Assembly: GCF_008329645.1 (NCBI RefSeq)
Contig: NZ_CP043474.1
Coordinates: 4,278,001 to 4,342,000, forward strand
Origin: Mycolicibacterium grossiae
GTDB lineage: Bacteria > Actinomycetota > Actinomycetes > Mycobacteriales > Mycobacteriaceae
Reading direction: 5' to 3'
DNA: 64,000 nucleotides
In this document: positions 43,905-52,396 of the stretch, piece by piece
How the letters are laid out: each line of letters starts with the position of its first letter
Position numbering within the stretch: position 1 is the first letter of the stretch
Notes under the pieces: model-generated
Databases searched by the model: none
What the model saw: the letters and a program-made list of their open reading frames with translations, nothing else
Told to the model about the DNA's origin: nothing
Position numbers and translations under genes: made by a program

Positions 43905-44293
43905 GGATCGGCCTGACCAGCATCCTGGTCGACGACCAGGACCGGGCGCTGCGGTTCTACACCGAGGCCCTGGGATTCGCGCTCAAGCACGACGTCCCGA
44001 TGGGGGTGCACCGGTGGATCACCGTGGTGTCCCCGGAGCAACCGGACGGCACCGAACTCGTACTCGAGCCCGACGAGCACCCCGCCGCGCGGCCGTTCAA
44101 GGAGGCACTGGTGTCCGACGGCATCCCGTTCACCGCCTTCACCGTGGACAACGTCGAGGCCGAGTACCGTTGCCTGACCAGGCTGGGCGTCCGCTTCACC
44201 CAGCCGCCCACCGCGATGGGGCCCGTCACCACCGCGGTGTTCGACGACACCTGCGGCAACCTCATTCAGATCCAGACCCCCACCCCTACGTGA
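43901..44293 (+). CDS. VOC family protein (glyoxalase/bleomycin-resistance fold)
   Basis: A 130-residue vicinal-oxygen-chelate protein. GLTSILVDDQDRALRFYTEALGFALKHDVPMG, GTELVLEPDEHPAARPF and FDDTCGNLIQIQTP form the two beta-alpha-beta-beta-beta modules. GGAGGA 5 nt before the ATG and a 4-nt overlap with the ArsR stop show translational coupling. The function could be an isomerase, a dioxygenase or a ligand-binding resistance protein. Confidence 0.87.
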   Translation: MRIGLTSILVDDQDRALRFYTEALGFALKHDVPMGVHRWITVVSPEQPDGTELVLEPDEHPAARPFKEALVSDGIPFTAFTVDNVEAEYRCLTRLGVRFTQPPTAMGPVTTAVFDDTCGNLIQIQTPTPT

Positions 44294-44305
44294 TGTCGGC
44301 GCCGG

Positions 44306-45115
44306 TCAGCCCGGCGGTCCCTGCGGCCCGGGCTGGCAGTGCGGACACCACCAGGTGCGGCGCCGCTCCGGGTCGTTGGCGACTTCGGCCACCACGCGGA
44401 CGCGGGTGCCGCAGCGCAGGCACGGCCGTCCCGCCCGGCCCGCCACCCAGTGCTGCTCACCCTTGCGCCGGTCGCCGGTGGTCACCTGCATCGCGCCCGG
44501 CACGGTCGCGGAGTGACGCAGCGCGCGGGCACCGAGGTCGAGCAGGGCCGGCACGTCGACGTCGTCGACCGGCGTCCACGGACTGTGCCCGCGCAGGAAG
44601 CACAGCTCGTTGGCCCATAGGTTGCCGAAGCCGGCGACGCACCGCTGATCGAGCAGTGCGGCAGCGAGCGGGCGGTCGGGCGTCTCGCCGATGCGCCGGG
44701 CGGCCTCGGCCGGATCCCAGTCGGCGCGCAGCGGATCCGGGCCGAGGTGACCGATCACGTCGCGTTCGTCGCGGGTACGCAGCAGGCCGACGACCGGGAG
44801 CTTGACGCCGTAGGCGGCCGGTCCGTCGGTGCGCAGGATCACGCGCACGTCGGGCATGACCGCGGGTGGCAGCCACCGCCCGTTCGCTGACACCGTCCAG
44901 GAGCCCGACATCCGCAGGTGCGTGTGCAGGGTCAGCCCGTCCGACAACCGGGTCAGCAGGTGCTTGCCGTGCGTGTCGTGTTCCAGCACCGTCGATCCCG
45001 CGAGATTCGCGGTGGCGTGCGCAGGCACCCGGAGTTCGCCGTGCGTCAGGACGCGTCCGGTCAGCGCGGCGTCCAGGCGTCGCGCCAGTGCGTACACGGT
45101 GTCGCCTTCGGGCAC
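44306..45115 (-). CDS. Fpg/Nei family DNA glycosylase (endonuclease VIII-like)
   Basis: A 269-residue bifunctional glycosylase/AP lyase for oxidised bases. After Met removal Pro2-Glu3 (PEGDTVYALARRL) gives the catalytic N-terminus; HGKHLLTRLSDGLTLHTHLRMSGSW is the conserved Lys region; LLDQRCVAGFGNLWANELCFLRGHSP is the H2TH segment; and the C-terminal CLRCGTRV...WWCPHC is a zinc finger. It resembles mycobacterial Nei2. GTG 45115 is fixed by the requirement for Pro2; longer upstream sequence is spurious. Confidence 0.9.
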   Translation of the reverse strand: MPEGDTVYALARRLDAALTGRVLTHGELRVPAHATANLAGSTVLEHDTHGKHLLTRLSDGLTLHTHLRMSGSWTVSANGRWLPPAVMPDVRVILRTDGPAAYGVKLPVVGLLRTRDERDVIGHLGPDPLRADWDPAEAARRIGETPDRPLAAALLDQRCVAGFGNLWANELCFLRGHSPWTPVDDVDVPALLDLGARALRHSATVPGAMQVTTGDRRKGEQHWVAGRAGRPCLRCGTRVRVVAEVANDPERRRTWWCPHCQPGPQGPPG

Positions 45116-45205
45116 GTCTCCATCGTCCCCGACGGCGACCGATGGTGTGGCGACGGCGGCAACGGGTAGTAGGAGAGCGTTGACGACGTCGAATCTGGAG
45201 GAACA

Positions 45206-45562
45206 GTGGCAAGTGGTGTGGCGACCGTGTGGGTACCGGTCGAGGACATGGACCGGGCGAAGAAGTTCTACAGCGAGACGCTGGGACTGGAACTGAAGAA
45301 CGAGGGCGACGACTGGACCGAGCTGGACGCCAACGGCGTCACGATCGGCCTCAATGCGCGCGAGGGCACGCACAAGGGCAGTGGCGGCGGCGCAGTGCTG
45401 ACGTTCCAGCCCGACGTGGACCTGTTCGACGAGGTGGTGCGCCTCACTGACGCCGGCGTCCAGTTCGCCGGTGACGTCAGCCAGCACCCGTGGGGCAAGA
45501 TCGCAACCTTCAAGGACTCCGAGGGCAACGACCTGCAGCTGTTCGAAGGCCCGTCCGAGTAG
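45206..45562 (+). CDS. VOC family protein
   Basis: A 118-residue vicinal-oxygen-chelate protein: VATVWVPVEDMDRAKKFYSETLGLELKNEGDDWTELDANGVTIGL and IATFKDSEGNDLQLFEG. GGAGGA lies about 4 nt before GTG 45206. Monocistronic and divergent from the glycosylase gene. Substrate unknown. Confidence 0.87.
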   Translation: MASGVATVWVPVEDMDRAKKFYSETLGLELKNEGDDWTELDANGVTIGLNAREGTHKGSGGGAVLTFQPDVDLFDEVVRLTDAGVQFAGDVSQHPWGKIATFKDSEGNDLQLFEGPSE

Positions 45563-45646
45563 GACGACACGCGAGACACGTTGCTGGCGCCGGGTTTCCG
45601 ACGCCGGCAACGTCACGTTCGGGACGTCGTGTGCAAGCGCCGACGG

Positions 45647-47200
45647 TCAGGCTCGCACGGGGCGGCCGATCCGGGGCAGTCCGGCGAGCAGCCCGCGTTG
45701 GGGCACGCCCATGATGGGCTCGGCGGCGACGCCGAGTTCGGCGAAGACGTCGTTGGCGGCCAGCGCGCCGGACATCGCCGCGCGTTCCATGAGACCGGAC
45801 AGGTAGGGCAGGTCGAGATAGTCACCGGCGAGCCGGATTCCGCGGGCGTCGGTACGCACTCCGGGACGCGTGCCCGCCGACCCCGGGGGAAACGCGGGAG
45901 CGGTGGCCTCCAGCCGGTCGGTGCGGTGCAGGACCGTCGCCGCGGTGGTCTCCGGCCACAGCACGCCGAGTTCGCGCCGAAGGGCGTCGCCGGCGGCCGT
46001 CGCGTCCGGCAGGCGACACGAGTAGGAATGCACCTCGATCACGGAACCCCCCGTGGCGCGCGCCCATTGGGCGCTCGGCTCCTCGAGACGCGAGTAGATC
46101 GCGATCGAATCGAGGGTGGGCTGGCCGCTCACGGCGCAGAACGGCGCCCGCTCCGGATCGACGTCGCGGTCCAGCCACAACCGGGTGACCGCGAACGGCG
46201 GTGCCACGCGCAGGTTCTCGGCGTACCGGGCCAGCCGCGGCGCGGCCGCCGCCGTGGCTGGCGAGCGGTCCAGCACGGCGGTGAGGGCCCCGGGGTCCAC
46301 CGCGAGCACCAGGTGCGCCGTCGACAGATCCCCGTCGTCTCCGACGATCCGCCACCGCCCGCCGTCCGGCTCGATGGCGGTGACCGGTGACCCGGCGCGG
46401 ACGTCCGCGCCGTGCGCTTCGAGGTGGCGCCGCAACGGGTTCCAGATCGCCGTTGCGTGGTCGGTGTTCGGCACGTCGAAGCCGATGCCCTCGGGGTTGC
46501 CAAGGAAGTAGTAGTGGAACATCGCGACCAGTTCGGCGGCGGACAGCTCGCCCTGGTTGCAGAAGAACGACCGCGCGAAGGCCTCGAACAGCATGCTGCG
46601 GCTGCGCGCGCTCATGCCGAACTGATCGAGGAAGCTCGCGGCGTCGAGGTCGTCGTACTCCGCGTACGTCGTGGCCCGGTCGTAGGCGAGCAGCGCCCGG
46701 CCGGTGTCGGCGTCGGCGCGGACGAGTTCGCGGCTGGTGAGGCTCTTGCTACGCACCGCCAGCGCGAGCAGGTTCAGCGGCGGCGCGGCGGGCAACCCGG
46801 AGAGATCCTCGGCAGGCCAGTCGGCGGAGATCACCGGGTAGCTGCGCACCGGGGCGAGGAAGGCCAGCTCCGGGTCGGCGCGCCGCAGGATCGAGCGCCA
46901 CGTGTAGTAGTGCCGGAAGAACGCGTGGAAGCCGTGCTCGACGATCTGCTCGCTGCCGTCGGGCAGGCGTTCGGGCCATGCGCCGAGCCGGCCGCCGAGG
47001 TGATCGGCGGCCTCCAGCAGCGTCACCCGCACGCCGCGCTCGGCGAGCACCACCGCCGCCGAGACGCCCGCGATGCCACCGCCGACCACGACGGCCTCGG
47101 TGCCGGGCGGCACCTCGCGTGGCAGCAGCGGATCGGGCGTGACGAGGCGGCGCGGACGCATCCGCAGCGGGGCGGCACGGCTGGTCATGGCGTCGCTCAC
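45647..47200 (-). CDS. CrtU-like carotenoid desaturase/methyltransferase-type FAD protein
   Basis: A 517-residue amine-oxidase-type flavoprotein. FAD motif VVVGGGIAGVSAAVVLAERG, then EHGFHAFFRHYYTWRSILRRADPELAFLAPVRSYPV and FHYYFLGNPEGIGFDVPNTDHATAIWNPLRRHL, stretches I associate with CrtU, the enzyme turning a beta ring into an aromatic phi ring. C-terminus: AGDYLDLPYLSGLMERAAMSGALAAND. The GTG start overlaps the cruF stop by 4 nt with AAGGAG upstream. Context (CruF, glycosyltransferase, CrtI-like) supports carotenoid tailoring. Alternatives are a hydroxysqualene dehydroxylase or zeta-carotene desaturase relative. Confidence 0.72.
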   Translation of the reverse strand: MSDAMTSRAAPLRMRPRRLVTPDPLLPREVPPGTEAVVVGGGIAGVSAAVVLAERGVRVTLLEAADHLGGRLGAWPERLPDGSEQIVEHGFHAFFRHYYTWRSILRRADPELAFLAPVRSYPVISADWPAEDLSGLPAAPPLNLLALAVRSKSLTSRELVRADADTGRALLAYDRATTYAEYDDLDAASFLDQFGMSARSRSMLFEAFARSFFCNQGELSAAELVAMFHYYFLGNPEGIGFDVPNTDHATAIWNPLRRHLEAHGADVRAGSPVTAIEPDGGRWRIVGDDGDLSTAHLVLAVDPGALTAVLDRSPATAAAAPRLARYAENLRVAPPFAVTRLWLDRDVDPERAPFCAVSGQPTLDSIAIYSRLEEPSAQWARATGGSVIEVHSYSCRLPDATAAGDALRRELGVLWPETTAATVLHRTDRLEATAPAFPPGSAGTRPGVRTDARGIRLAGDYLDLPYLSGLMERAAMSGALAANDVFAELGVAAEPIMGVPQRGLLAGLPRIGRPVRA

Positions 47201-48003
47201 GCCGTCTCCTTCTCGAAGAGTAACCCGTCGGACCGCGCCAGGCGGGCGATCGCGACGCCGAACGGTACCGCGACGAGACCCATCAGCACGCCGCCGGTGA
47301 TCGCCGACCCGGGCAGCCCGAAGAACACCGCGTGCGCGAGCACCGACGAGGCGTACACCCACAGGTACAGGGTGGCCGCGGGTGCCGATGGGCGATCGGT
47401 GCGGGGCAGGGCGTGGTGCAGGGTGATCATCACCAGCGTCGAGACCAGCAACCAGCCGGCGTAGTTCGTCAGCGGAATCCCTGGGATGAGCGGCAGGCCG
47501 TGGCCGGGGTCCAGCCAGGACCAGTGGCCGGCGGAGACCATCTGTGGGTCGAGGAAGACGTCCCACGCCGTGAGCGCGCACGCCGCCACCGCGATGACGA
47601 AGGGCCCGCGCCGCGCCAGCGTCCGCCCCACCACCAGGGCGGGCCAGGCCATCATCACCCACGCCATCGGCACCACCAGGGGCACGCCCAGCACTTCGGC
47701 GCCGAGGGTGCCGGTGTAGGCGTACTGCCCGAACGGCCACCCGGTCGCCACGCCCACCGACTCGGCGAGCAGGCCGCCGCCACCGGCGGTGGCCACCAGG
47801 ACCGCGGCGCCGCGCAAGCCGTGCACGCGGGCCGCGTCGGCGACGGCGGCAAGGCAGAACACCACGACGCTCAACACGGTGACCTCGGTGCGCCACGCCT
47901 CCGGCGTCAGGGGATAGAGGATCTGCACCGCGATCGCGGCGGCCACCAACGCCCAGACGGCGGTCGTCGAACGCGCCGGCGCGAGGGGCACCGCAAACGC
48001 CAC
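47197..48003 (-). CDS. CruF-like carotenoid hydratase (DUF422 membrane protein)
   Basis: A 268-residue polytopic membrane protein with about eight hydrophobic segments. TGWPFGQYAYTGTLGAEVLGVPLVVPMAWVMMAWP, ALTAWDVFLDPQMVSAGHWSWLDPG and GIPLTNYAGWLLVS are typical of CruF, the carotenoid 1',2'-hydratase acting on the acyclic psi end. Start GTG 48003 has GGAGGT 9 nt upstream. It is translationally coupled to the CrtU-like gene. It diverges from the glycosyltransferase gene. Confidence 0.82.
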   Translation of the reverse strand: MAFAVPLAPARSTTAVWALVAAAIAVQILYPLTPEAWRTEVTVLSVVVFCLAAVADAARVHGLRGAAVLVATAGGGGLLAESVGVATGWPFGQYAYTGTLGAEVLGVPLVVPMAWVMMAWPALVVGRTLARRGPFVIAVAACALTAWDVFLDPQMVSAGHWSWLDPGHGLPLIPGIPLTNYAGWLLVSTLVMITLHHALPRTDRPSAPAATLYLWVYASSVLAHAVFFGLPGSAITGGVLMGLVAVPFGVAIARLARSDGLLFEKETA

Positions 48004-48088
48004 TGTGTCGTAACCTCCACCGTCGAGTCGTCTCTCACCGGCTCGTTGCCGACGCCGCCCACGAGCGGAGTGCTCGGCCCCGTCTGCG

Positions 48089-48094
48089 TAGAGT
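48089..48094 (+). promoter_or_regulatory. leaderless -10 box of the carotenoid glycosyltransferase unit
   Basis: TAGAGT lies 6 nt before GTG 48101, and there is no Shine-Dalgarno. Confidence 0.55.
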
Positions 48095-48100
48095 TCGTAG

Positions 48101-49228
48101 GTGCCCGATGCGCGCTCCACCAAAACCCTACGCGCCGTCGTGGCCACCGGATCGGCGCTGGCCTGCCTCGGAACGGCGCACCAGGTCGTCAACCTCTCCC
48201 GGCTGCGGCGCCCGCCGGCAGATCCGCCCGCGGTGACCGCCGCGGTGTCGTTGCTGGTTCCGGCCCGCGACGAAGCACACCGCATCGCGCCGACCATCTC
48301 GTCGCTGGTGGCTCAACGTGGGCTCGACGACGCCGAGATCGTGGTGCTCGACGACGGTTCCACCGACGGCACGGCGGACGTGGTCCGCGCGGCCGGCGGT
48401 GAGCGGGTACGGGTGCTGACCGGCACGCCGCCGCCGCCGGGCTGGCTGGGCAAGCCGCACGCCTGCGCGCAACTCGCCGACGTCGCCCGCGGCGAGATCC
48501 TCGTCTACGTGGACGCCGACGTGGTGTTGGCGCCGCATGCGGTCGCCGCCGCGGCGGCGGTCCTGCGCGGGCGGCGCCCCCTGGACCTGCTCAGCCCGTG
48601 GCCGCGTCAGATCACCAGCGGTGTCCTGGGCCGGCTGATCCAGCCGCTGCTCGCGTGGTCGTGGCTGACGACGCTGCCGCTGCGCCGCGCGGAGCGCTCC
48701 GCGCGGCCGTCGATGGCGATCGCCAACGGCCAGTTCCTCGTCGTCGACGCCGCGGCGCTGGCGCGCGCGGGCGGCTGGGGGACCGTCAAGGATGCCGTGC
48801 TCGACGACATCGGGCTCGCGCGCGCCGTGCGGGCCGCCGGAGGACGCACCGGCGTCGCGGACGGGTCGGCGCTGGCAACGTGCCGCATGTACGCCACGGG
48901 CCGCGACGTCAGTGCGGGCTACCGCAAGTCGCTCTGGGCGGCGTTCGGTTCCCCGGCCGGCGCGGTGGCAGTCGGGTCCGCGCTGGCCGTGGTCTACGTG
49001 CTGCCCGCCGCCGCGGCCGCGACGGGGTCGCCCGTCGGTCTGGTCGGGTACGCCGCCGGGGTCGCCGGCCGGGTGGCCGCCGCCCGCTGGTGTCGGGCGA
49101 CGGGACGGGCCGCGGCCCTCGACGCTGCGGCACATCCGCTCTCGGTGCTGGCGATGCTGACGCTGCTGGCGGCGTCGTGGGTGGGGCACCTGCGGGGAAC
49201 GCTCGACTGGAAGGGGCGGACGCTGTGA
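48101..49228 (+). CDS. family 2 glycosyltransferase (CruG-like, carotenoid)
   Basis: A 375-residue membrane-associated GT2 enzyme. AAVSLLVPARDEAHRIAPTISSLVAQ, then VVLDDGSTDGTADVV and the DxD-type VYVDADVVLAP; LSPWPRQITSGVLGRLIQPLLAWSWL and DDIGLARAVRAAGGRTGVADG follow. Two or three C-terminal membrane segments are present. In this setting it probably glycosylates the tertiary hydroxyl made by CruF. Its stop overlaps the CrtI-like start by 4 nt. Confidence 0.8.
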   Translation: MPDARSTKTLRAVVATGSALACLGTAHQVVNLSRLRRPPADPPAVTAAVSLLVPARDEAHRIAPTISSLVAQRGLDDAEIVVLDDGSTDGTADVVRAAGGERVRVLTGTPPPPGWLGKPHACAQLADVARGEILVYVDADVVLAPHAVAAAAAVLRGRRPLDLLSPWPRQITSGVLGRLIQPLLAWSWLTTLPLRRAERSARPSMAIANGQFLVVDAAALARAGGWGTVKDAVLDDIGLARAVRAAGGRTGVADGSALATCRMYATGRDVSAGYRKSLWAAFGSPAGAVAVGSALAVVYVLPAAAAATGSPVGLVGYAAGVAGRVAAARWCRATGRAAALDAAAHPLSVLAMLTLLAASWVGHLRGTLDWKGRTL

Positions 49229-50775
49229 GCGACGTGGTGGTGGTCGGCGCTGGGCTGGGCGGTCTGGCCGCTGCGGCGCGTCTGGCCGCCGCGGGGCACC
49301 GCGTCACCGTCTTCGAGGCCGCCGCGACGGTCGGCGGCAAGCTCGGGGTGCTCGAGCGCGACGGCTTCACCTTCGACACCGGGCCGTCGCTGGTGACCGT
49401 GCCGGCCGTCCTCACCGAACTGTTCGCCGACACCGGCGGTGCCGCCGATCTGCCGCTGGCGCCAGTGCATCCGGCGACGGCGTACCGCTTCGCCGACGGT
49501 ACCGATCTGGTGCTGCCGCACGATCCGGCCGATGTGCCCGCCGCGCTCGACGCCGCGCTGGGGGCGGGAGCCGGTGCGTCCTGGCAGCGCCTGCACGAAC
49601 GGTCCCGGCGGCTGTGGGATCTGGTCGGCGAACCCGTGTTGCGACAACCGATCTCATTGTCAGCGCTGATTCGGATGAGCACCCGGCCCGCGGACCTGCG
49701 GGCGGTGGCGCCGTGGGCGACGATCGACGGTCTGGGCCGGCGCATGCTCACCGACCCGCGGCTGCGGACCTGGCTCAACCGGTACGCCACGTACTCCGGA
49801 TCCGACCCGCGCCGCACGCCTGCGGTGCTGTCGGTGACGTCGTTCGTGGAGCAGGAGTACGGCGCCTGGTACGTGCCGGGCGGGCTGCGCCGGATCGTCG
49901 AGGCGCTGGCGCAGCGGTGCGAGGACCTCGGCGTCGCGATCCACACCGACTGCCCCGTCGACGCCGTGCTGACCGCGGGCGGGCGGGCGAGCGGCGTGCG
50001 GGTCGACGGCCGCGACGTCGCCGCCGACGTCGTGGTGTGCAACGCCGACGCCGCCGTGCTGTATCAGCGACTGCTGCCCGCTGCGGCGGCGCGGTCCGTG
50101 GGCCGCGCCCTGCGGCGGACCACCCGGTCGATGGCGGGTTTCGTCCTGCTGCTGGGCCTTTCGGGTCGCACGCCGGGCGCCGCGCACCGGGTGTACTTCC
50201 CGGCGGACTACGACGCCGAGTTCGACGCGATCTTCGGGCGCCGTCCGCACCCCGTCGACGATCCGACCGTCTACGTGCATGCCCCCGACGACCCGGCGCT
50301 GCGCCCCGACAACGACTCGGAGGGGTGGTTCGTCCTGGTCAACGCTCCCGCGCACGATCCGGCGGGCGGCATGGACTGGGACGCGCGTGGGCTGCGCGAG
50401 CGCTACGCCGCACGGGTGCTCGAGGTGCTGGCCGCCCGCGGCGTCGACGTGCGCCCGCGCATCCGCGTCGCCGAGACCCTCACGCCCGCCGACCTGGAAC
50501 GCCGCACCGGCGCACCGGGCGGCGCCATCTACGGCACCGCGTCGCACGGGCCGCGCGCCGCGCTGCGCCGGCCGGCCAACCGCAGCCCGCTGCCGGGTCT
50601 CTACCTCGTCGGTGGTTCGGCGCACCCCGGGGGCGGCATACCGCTGGTGCTGATGAGCGCGGAGATCGTCGCGCGCCTCATCGGTCCGGCGGGAAGTGGC
50701 GCGGCATCGCGCGACGGACGCCGCGCAGCAGCTGCGCCAGGCCGACGACACCAACCACGGTCCAGGCGATCGTGA
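49225..50775 (+). CDS. CrtI/CrtD-like carotenoid desaturase
   Basis: A 516-residue FAD-dependent phytoene-desaturase-family enzyme. VVVVGAGLGGLAAAARLAAAGHRVTVFEAAATVGGKLG and FDTGPSLVTVPAVLTELFA at the N-terminus; RYATYSGSDPRRTPAVLSVTSFVEQEYGAWYVPGG in the middle; LYLVGGSAHPGGGIPLVLMSAEIVARL at the C-terminus. Next to CruF and a glycosyltransferase, a CrtD-type 3',4'-desaturase is more likely than the main phytoene desaturase. The last 98 nt overlap the convergent phosphatidyltransferase gene and encode an Arg/Ala-rich tail with no family look. Confidence 0.83.
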   Translation: MSDVVVVGAGLGGLAAAARLAAAGHRVTVFEAAATVGGKLGVLERDGFTFDTGPSLVTVPAVLTELFADTGGAADLPLAPVHPATAYRFADGTDLVLPHDPADVPAALDAALGAGAGASWQRLHERSRRLWDLVGEPVLRQPISLSALIRMSTRPADLRAVAPWATIDGLGRRMLTDPRLRTWLNRYATYSGSDPRRTPAVLSVTSFVEQEYGAWYVPGGLRRIVEALAQRCEDLGVAIHTDCPVDAVLTAGGRASGVRVDGRDVAADVVVCNADAAVLYQRLLPAAAARSVGRALRRTTRSMAGFVLLLGLSGRTPGAAHRVYFPADYDAEFDAIFGRRPHPVDDPTVYVHAPDDPALRPDNDSEGWFVLVNAPAHDPAGGMDWDARGLRERYAARVLEVLAARGVDVRPRIRVAETLTPADLERRTGAPGGAIYGTASHGPRAALRRPANRSPLPGLYLVGGSAHPGGGIPLVLMSAEIVARLIGPAGSGAASRDGRRAAAAPGRRHQPRSRRS

Positions 50776-51343
50776 GCGAACCCGCGAAGTCCCACCCGAG
50801 CAGGGGGACCCGGGGCCCGGCGACCGCCACGCCCGCGGCGGCGACCCCCACCAGGATCAGCCGCGTCGGGCGTTCGGCGACGGTGACCGCACCGACGCCC
50901 GGCATGCCGACCGCCTGCGCCCGGGCACGGACGTACTCGAGCAGGAACACCAGGATCACCGCGGCGAGCGCCCACCCCCACGACGCACCGAGCGCCACCA
51001 GGATCGCCCCGAGCAGGAGGTCTCCGATGCGGTCGGCCACCGAGTCCACCACCGCGCCCAGCGGCCGCGCCCGCCCGGTCCGCAACGCCACCGCGCCGTC
51101 GAGCCCGTCGAGGATGCCGGCGGCCAGGACGAGCGGGACGACGGCGGCGGGCCAGCCCGGCCCGGCGACGGCCCACCACGCGGCGGCCAGGGCGACGATG
51201 CCGGCCACCGACAGGGCGTCCGGCGGGATCCGGGTCACCGGCCCCGCGGCGAGCAGCCGCACCAGTCGCAGCCAGCCACGCACCACCGGTGACGGCTGGA
51301 CGCCGCCGTGCAGCTCGGACCAGCCGGAGTCCTCCGACGTCAT
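50678..51343 (-). CDS. CDP-alcohol phosphatidyltransferase family protein
   Basis: A 221-residue membrane enzyme with about six hydrophobic segments. The catalytic motif DGLDGAVALRTGRARPLGAVVDSVADR matches D-x2-D-G-x2-A-R-x8-G-x3-D-x3-D with small spacing variation. It would transfer a phosphatidyl or related group from CDP-diacylglycerol to an alcohol; the acceptor is unknown. ATG 51343 has a CAGGCT-type -10 box 6 nt upstream. It overlaps the convergent CrtI-like gene by 98 nt. Confidence 0.83.
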   Translation of the reverse strand: MTSEDSGWSELHGGVQPSPVVRGWLRLVRLLAAGPVTRIPPDALSVAGIVALAAAWWAVAGPGWPAAVVPLVLAAGILDGLDGAVALRTGRARPLGAVVDSVADRIGDLLLGAILVALGASWGWALAAVILVFLLEYVRARAQAVGMPGVGAVTVAERPTRLILVGVAAAGVAVAGPRVPLLGWDFAGSLTIAWTVVGVVGLAQLLRGVRRAMPRHFPPDR

Positions 51344-51388
51344 GCGACCAGCCTGCCAGGGTGGGCACCGGGGTGCGGAGGAGATGTC

Positions 51389-52195
51389 GTGAGTCGACTC
51401 CGCGATCTGGCGTCCGGAGTGCGCCGAACCTTCCCTGGCAGCGACCTTGCGCTGTGGGCCGCCGGCGCCACCTACTTCGGCGTGATCGGACTGGTGCCGT
51501 TGGCCCTGGCGTCGCTGTGGGCGGTGGGGGCGCTCGCCGGCCACGACACCGTCACCGGGGCTATGGAGGCCGCCATCGGCGGCTTGCCCAGCGGACACGG
51601 GACGCCGGAGGCGTTGCGCACGTTGACGTCGGTGGCGCTGTCGATGTCGTGGGTGCAGGCGCTCGTCGTGCTGTTCCCGGCCAGCCTCTACGGCGAGGGC
51701 CTGCGCCGGGCGTTCGTGCAGATGACCTCGGCGCGCGACACGCTGACCGGGTGGCGCGGCCGCGCGGGGCTGCTGGGCGTCGCGGCCGTCGCGCCGTTCC
51801 TGGTGCTCGCGGTGCTGTTCTCCGCGCCGTACGTCGGCCCGCTGTACGCCGGGGACGGGTGGTCGCTGGTGTGGGGCATCGTGGTCGCCTTCCACGTCGT
51901 GTGGCTCGCGGTGTCGACGGCGCTGCTGGGGGTCTTCGGCCTGATCGGTCCGGGGCGCATCGGCTGGCGCGCCCTGCTGATCGGCGGGTTCGGCACCGGC
52001 GCGATCCTCGCCGGCTTCCTGCAGGGCTTCATCCTGTTCCTCGCCATCCCGGTCCCATGGTCGGCGCCGTTCGGGGGGCTGCCGATCATCGGCGCCGTCT
52101 CGGCGCTGGCGCTGTGGCTGTTTCTGCTGCACATCCTGGTGCTCTGCGGTTTTCGGGTGACGGTCGTGCTCGACGAGTTACTCCGCGGGCGTTGA
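51389..52195 (+). CDS. YihY/BrkB family inner membrane protein
   Basis: A 268-residue protein with about six transmembrane segments. LALWAAGATYFGVIGLVPLALASLWAVGAL at the N-terminus, VVLFPASLYGEGLRRAF, and AILAGFLQGFILFLAIPVPWSAPFGGLPIIGAVSALALWLFLLHILVLCGF at the end fit the YihY/virulence factor BrkB fold. GGAGGAG 6 nt before GTG 51389 fixes the start. Function of the family is not settled. Confidence 0.8.
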   Translation: MSRLRDLASGVRRTFPGSDLALWAAGATYFGVIGLVPLALASLWAVGALAGHDTVTGAMEAAIGGLPSGHGTPEALRTLTSVALSMSWVQALVVLFPASLYGEGLRRAFVQMTSARDTLTGWRGRAGLLGVAAVAPFLVLAVLFSAPYVGPLYAGDGWSLVWGIVVAFHVVWLAVSTALLGVFGLIGPGRIGWRALLIGGFGTGAILAGFLQGFILFLAIPVPWSAPFGGLPIIGAVSALALWLFLLHILVLCGFRVTVVLDELLRGR

Positions 52196-52213
52196 CCGGG
52201 TACACCGGTCACC

Positions 52214-52393
52214 GTGGCGAGGAACCGCGCAGCCAAGACGACCGGGCCGAAGGGTGCCGTGCCGAGGGATGCCGAGGTCAAGACGTGCGTGGCGTGCGGA
52301 CGTCCGTTCGCCAACCGCAAGAAGTGGCGGACCCGCGGGATCTGGGACCAGGTGATCTACTGCTCGAAGCGGTGCCAGGACGCCGGGCGGTGA
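52214..52393 (+). CDS. DUF2256-like zinc-knuckle miniprotein
   Basis: A 59-residue basic protein. VKTCVACGRPFANRKKWRTRGIWDQVIYCSKRCQDAGR carries CxxC and CxxxC pairs (Cys25, Cys28, Cys49, Cys53) as in DUF2256, presumably binding zinc. The first 20 residues are Lys/Arg-rich. GTG 52214 follows a TACACC box by 7 nt, a weak leaderless promoter. It sits 18 nt after the YihY gene. Function unknown. Confidence 0.75.
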   Translation: MARNRAAKTTGPKGAVPRDAEVKTCVACGRPFANRKKWRTRGIWDQVIYCSKRCQDAGR

Positions 52394-52396
52394 CCC

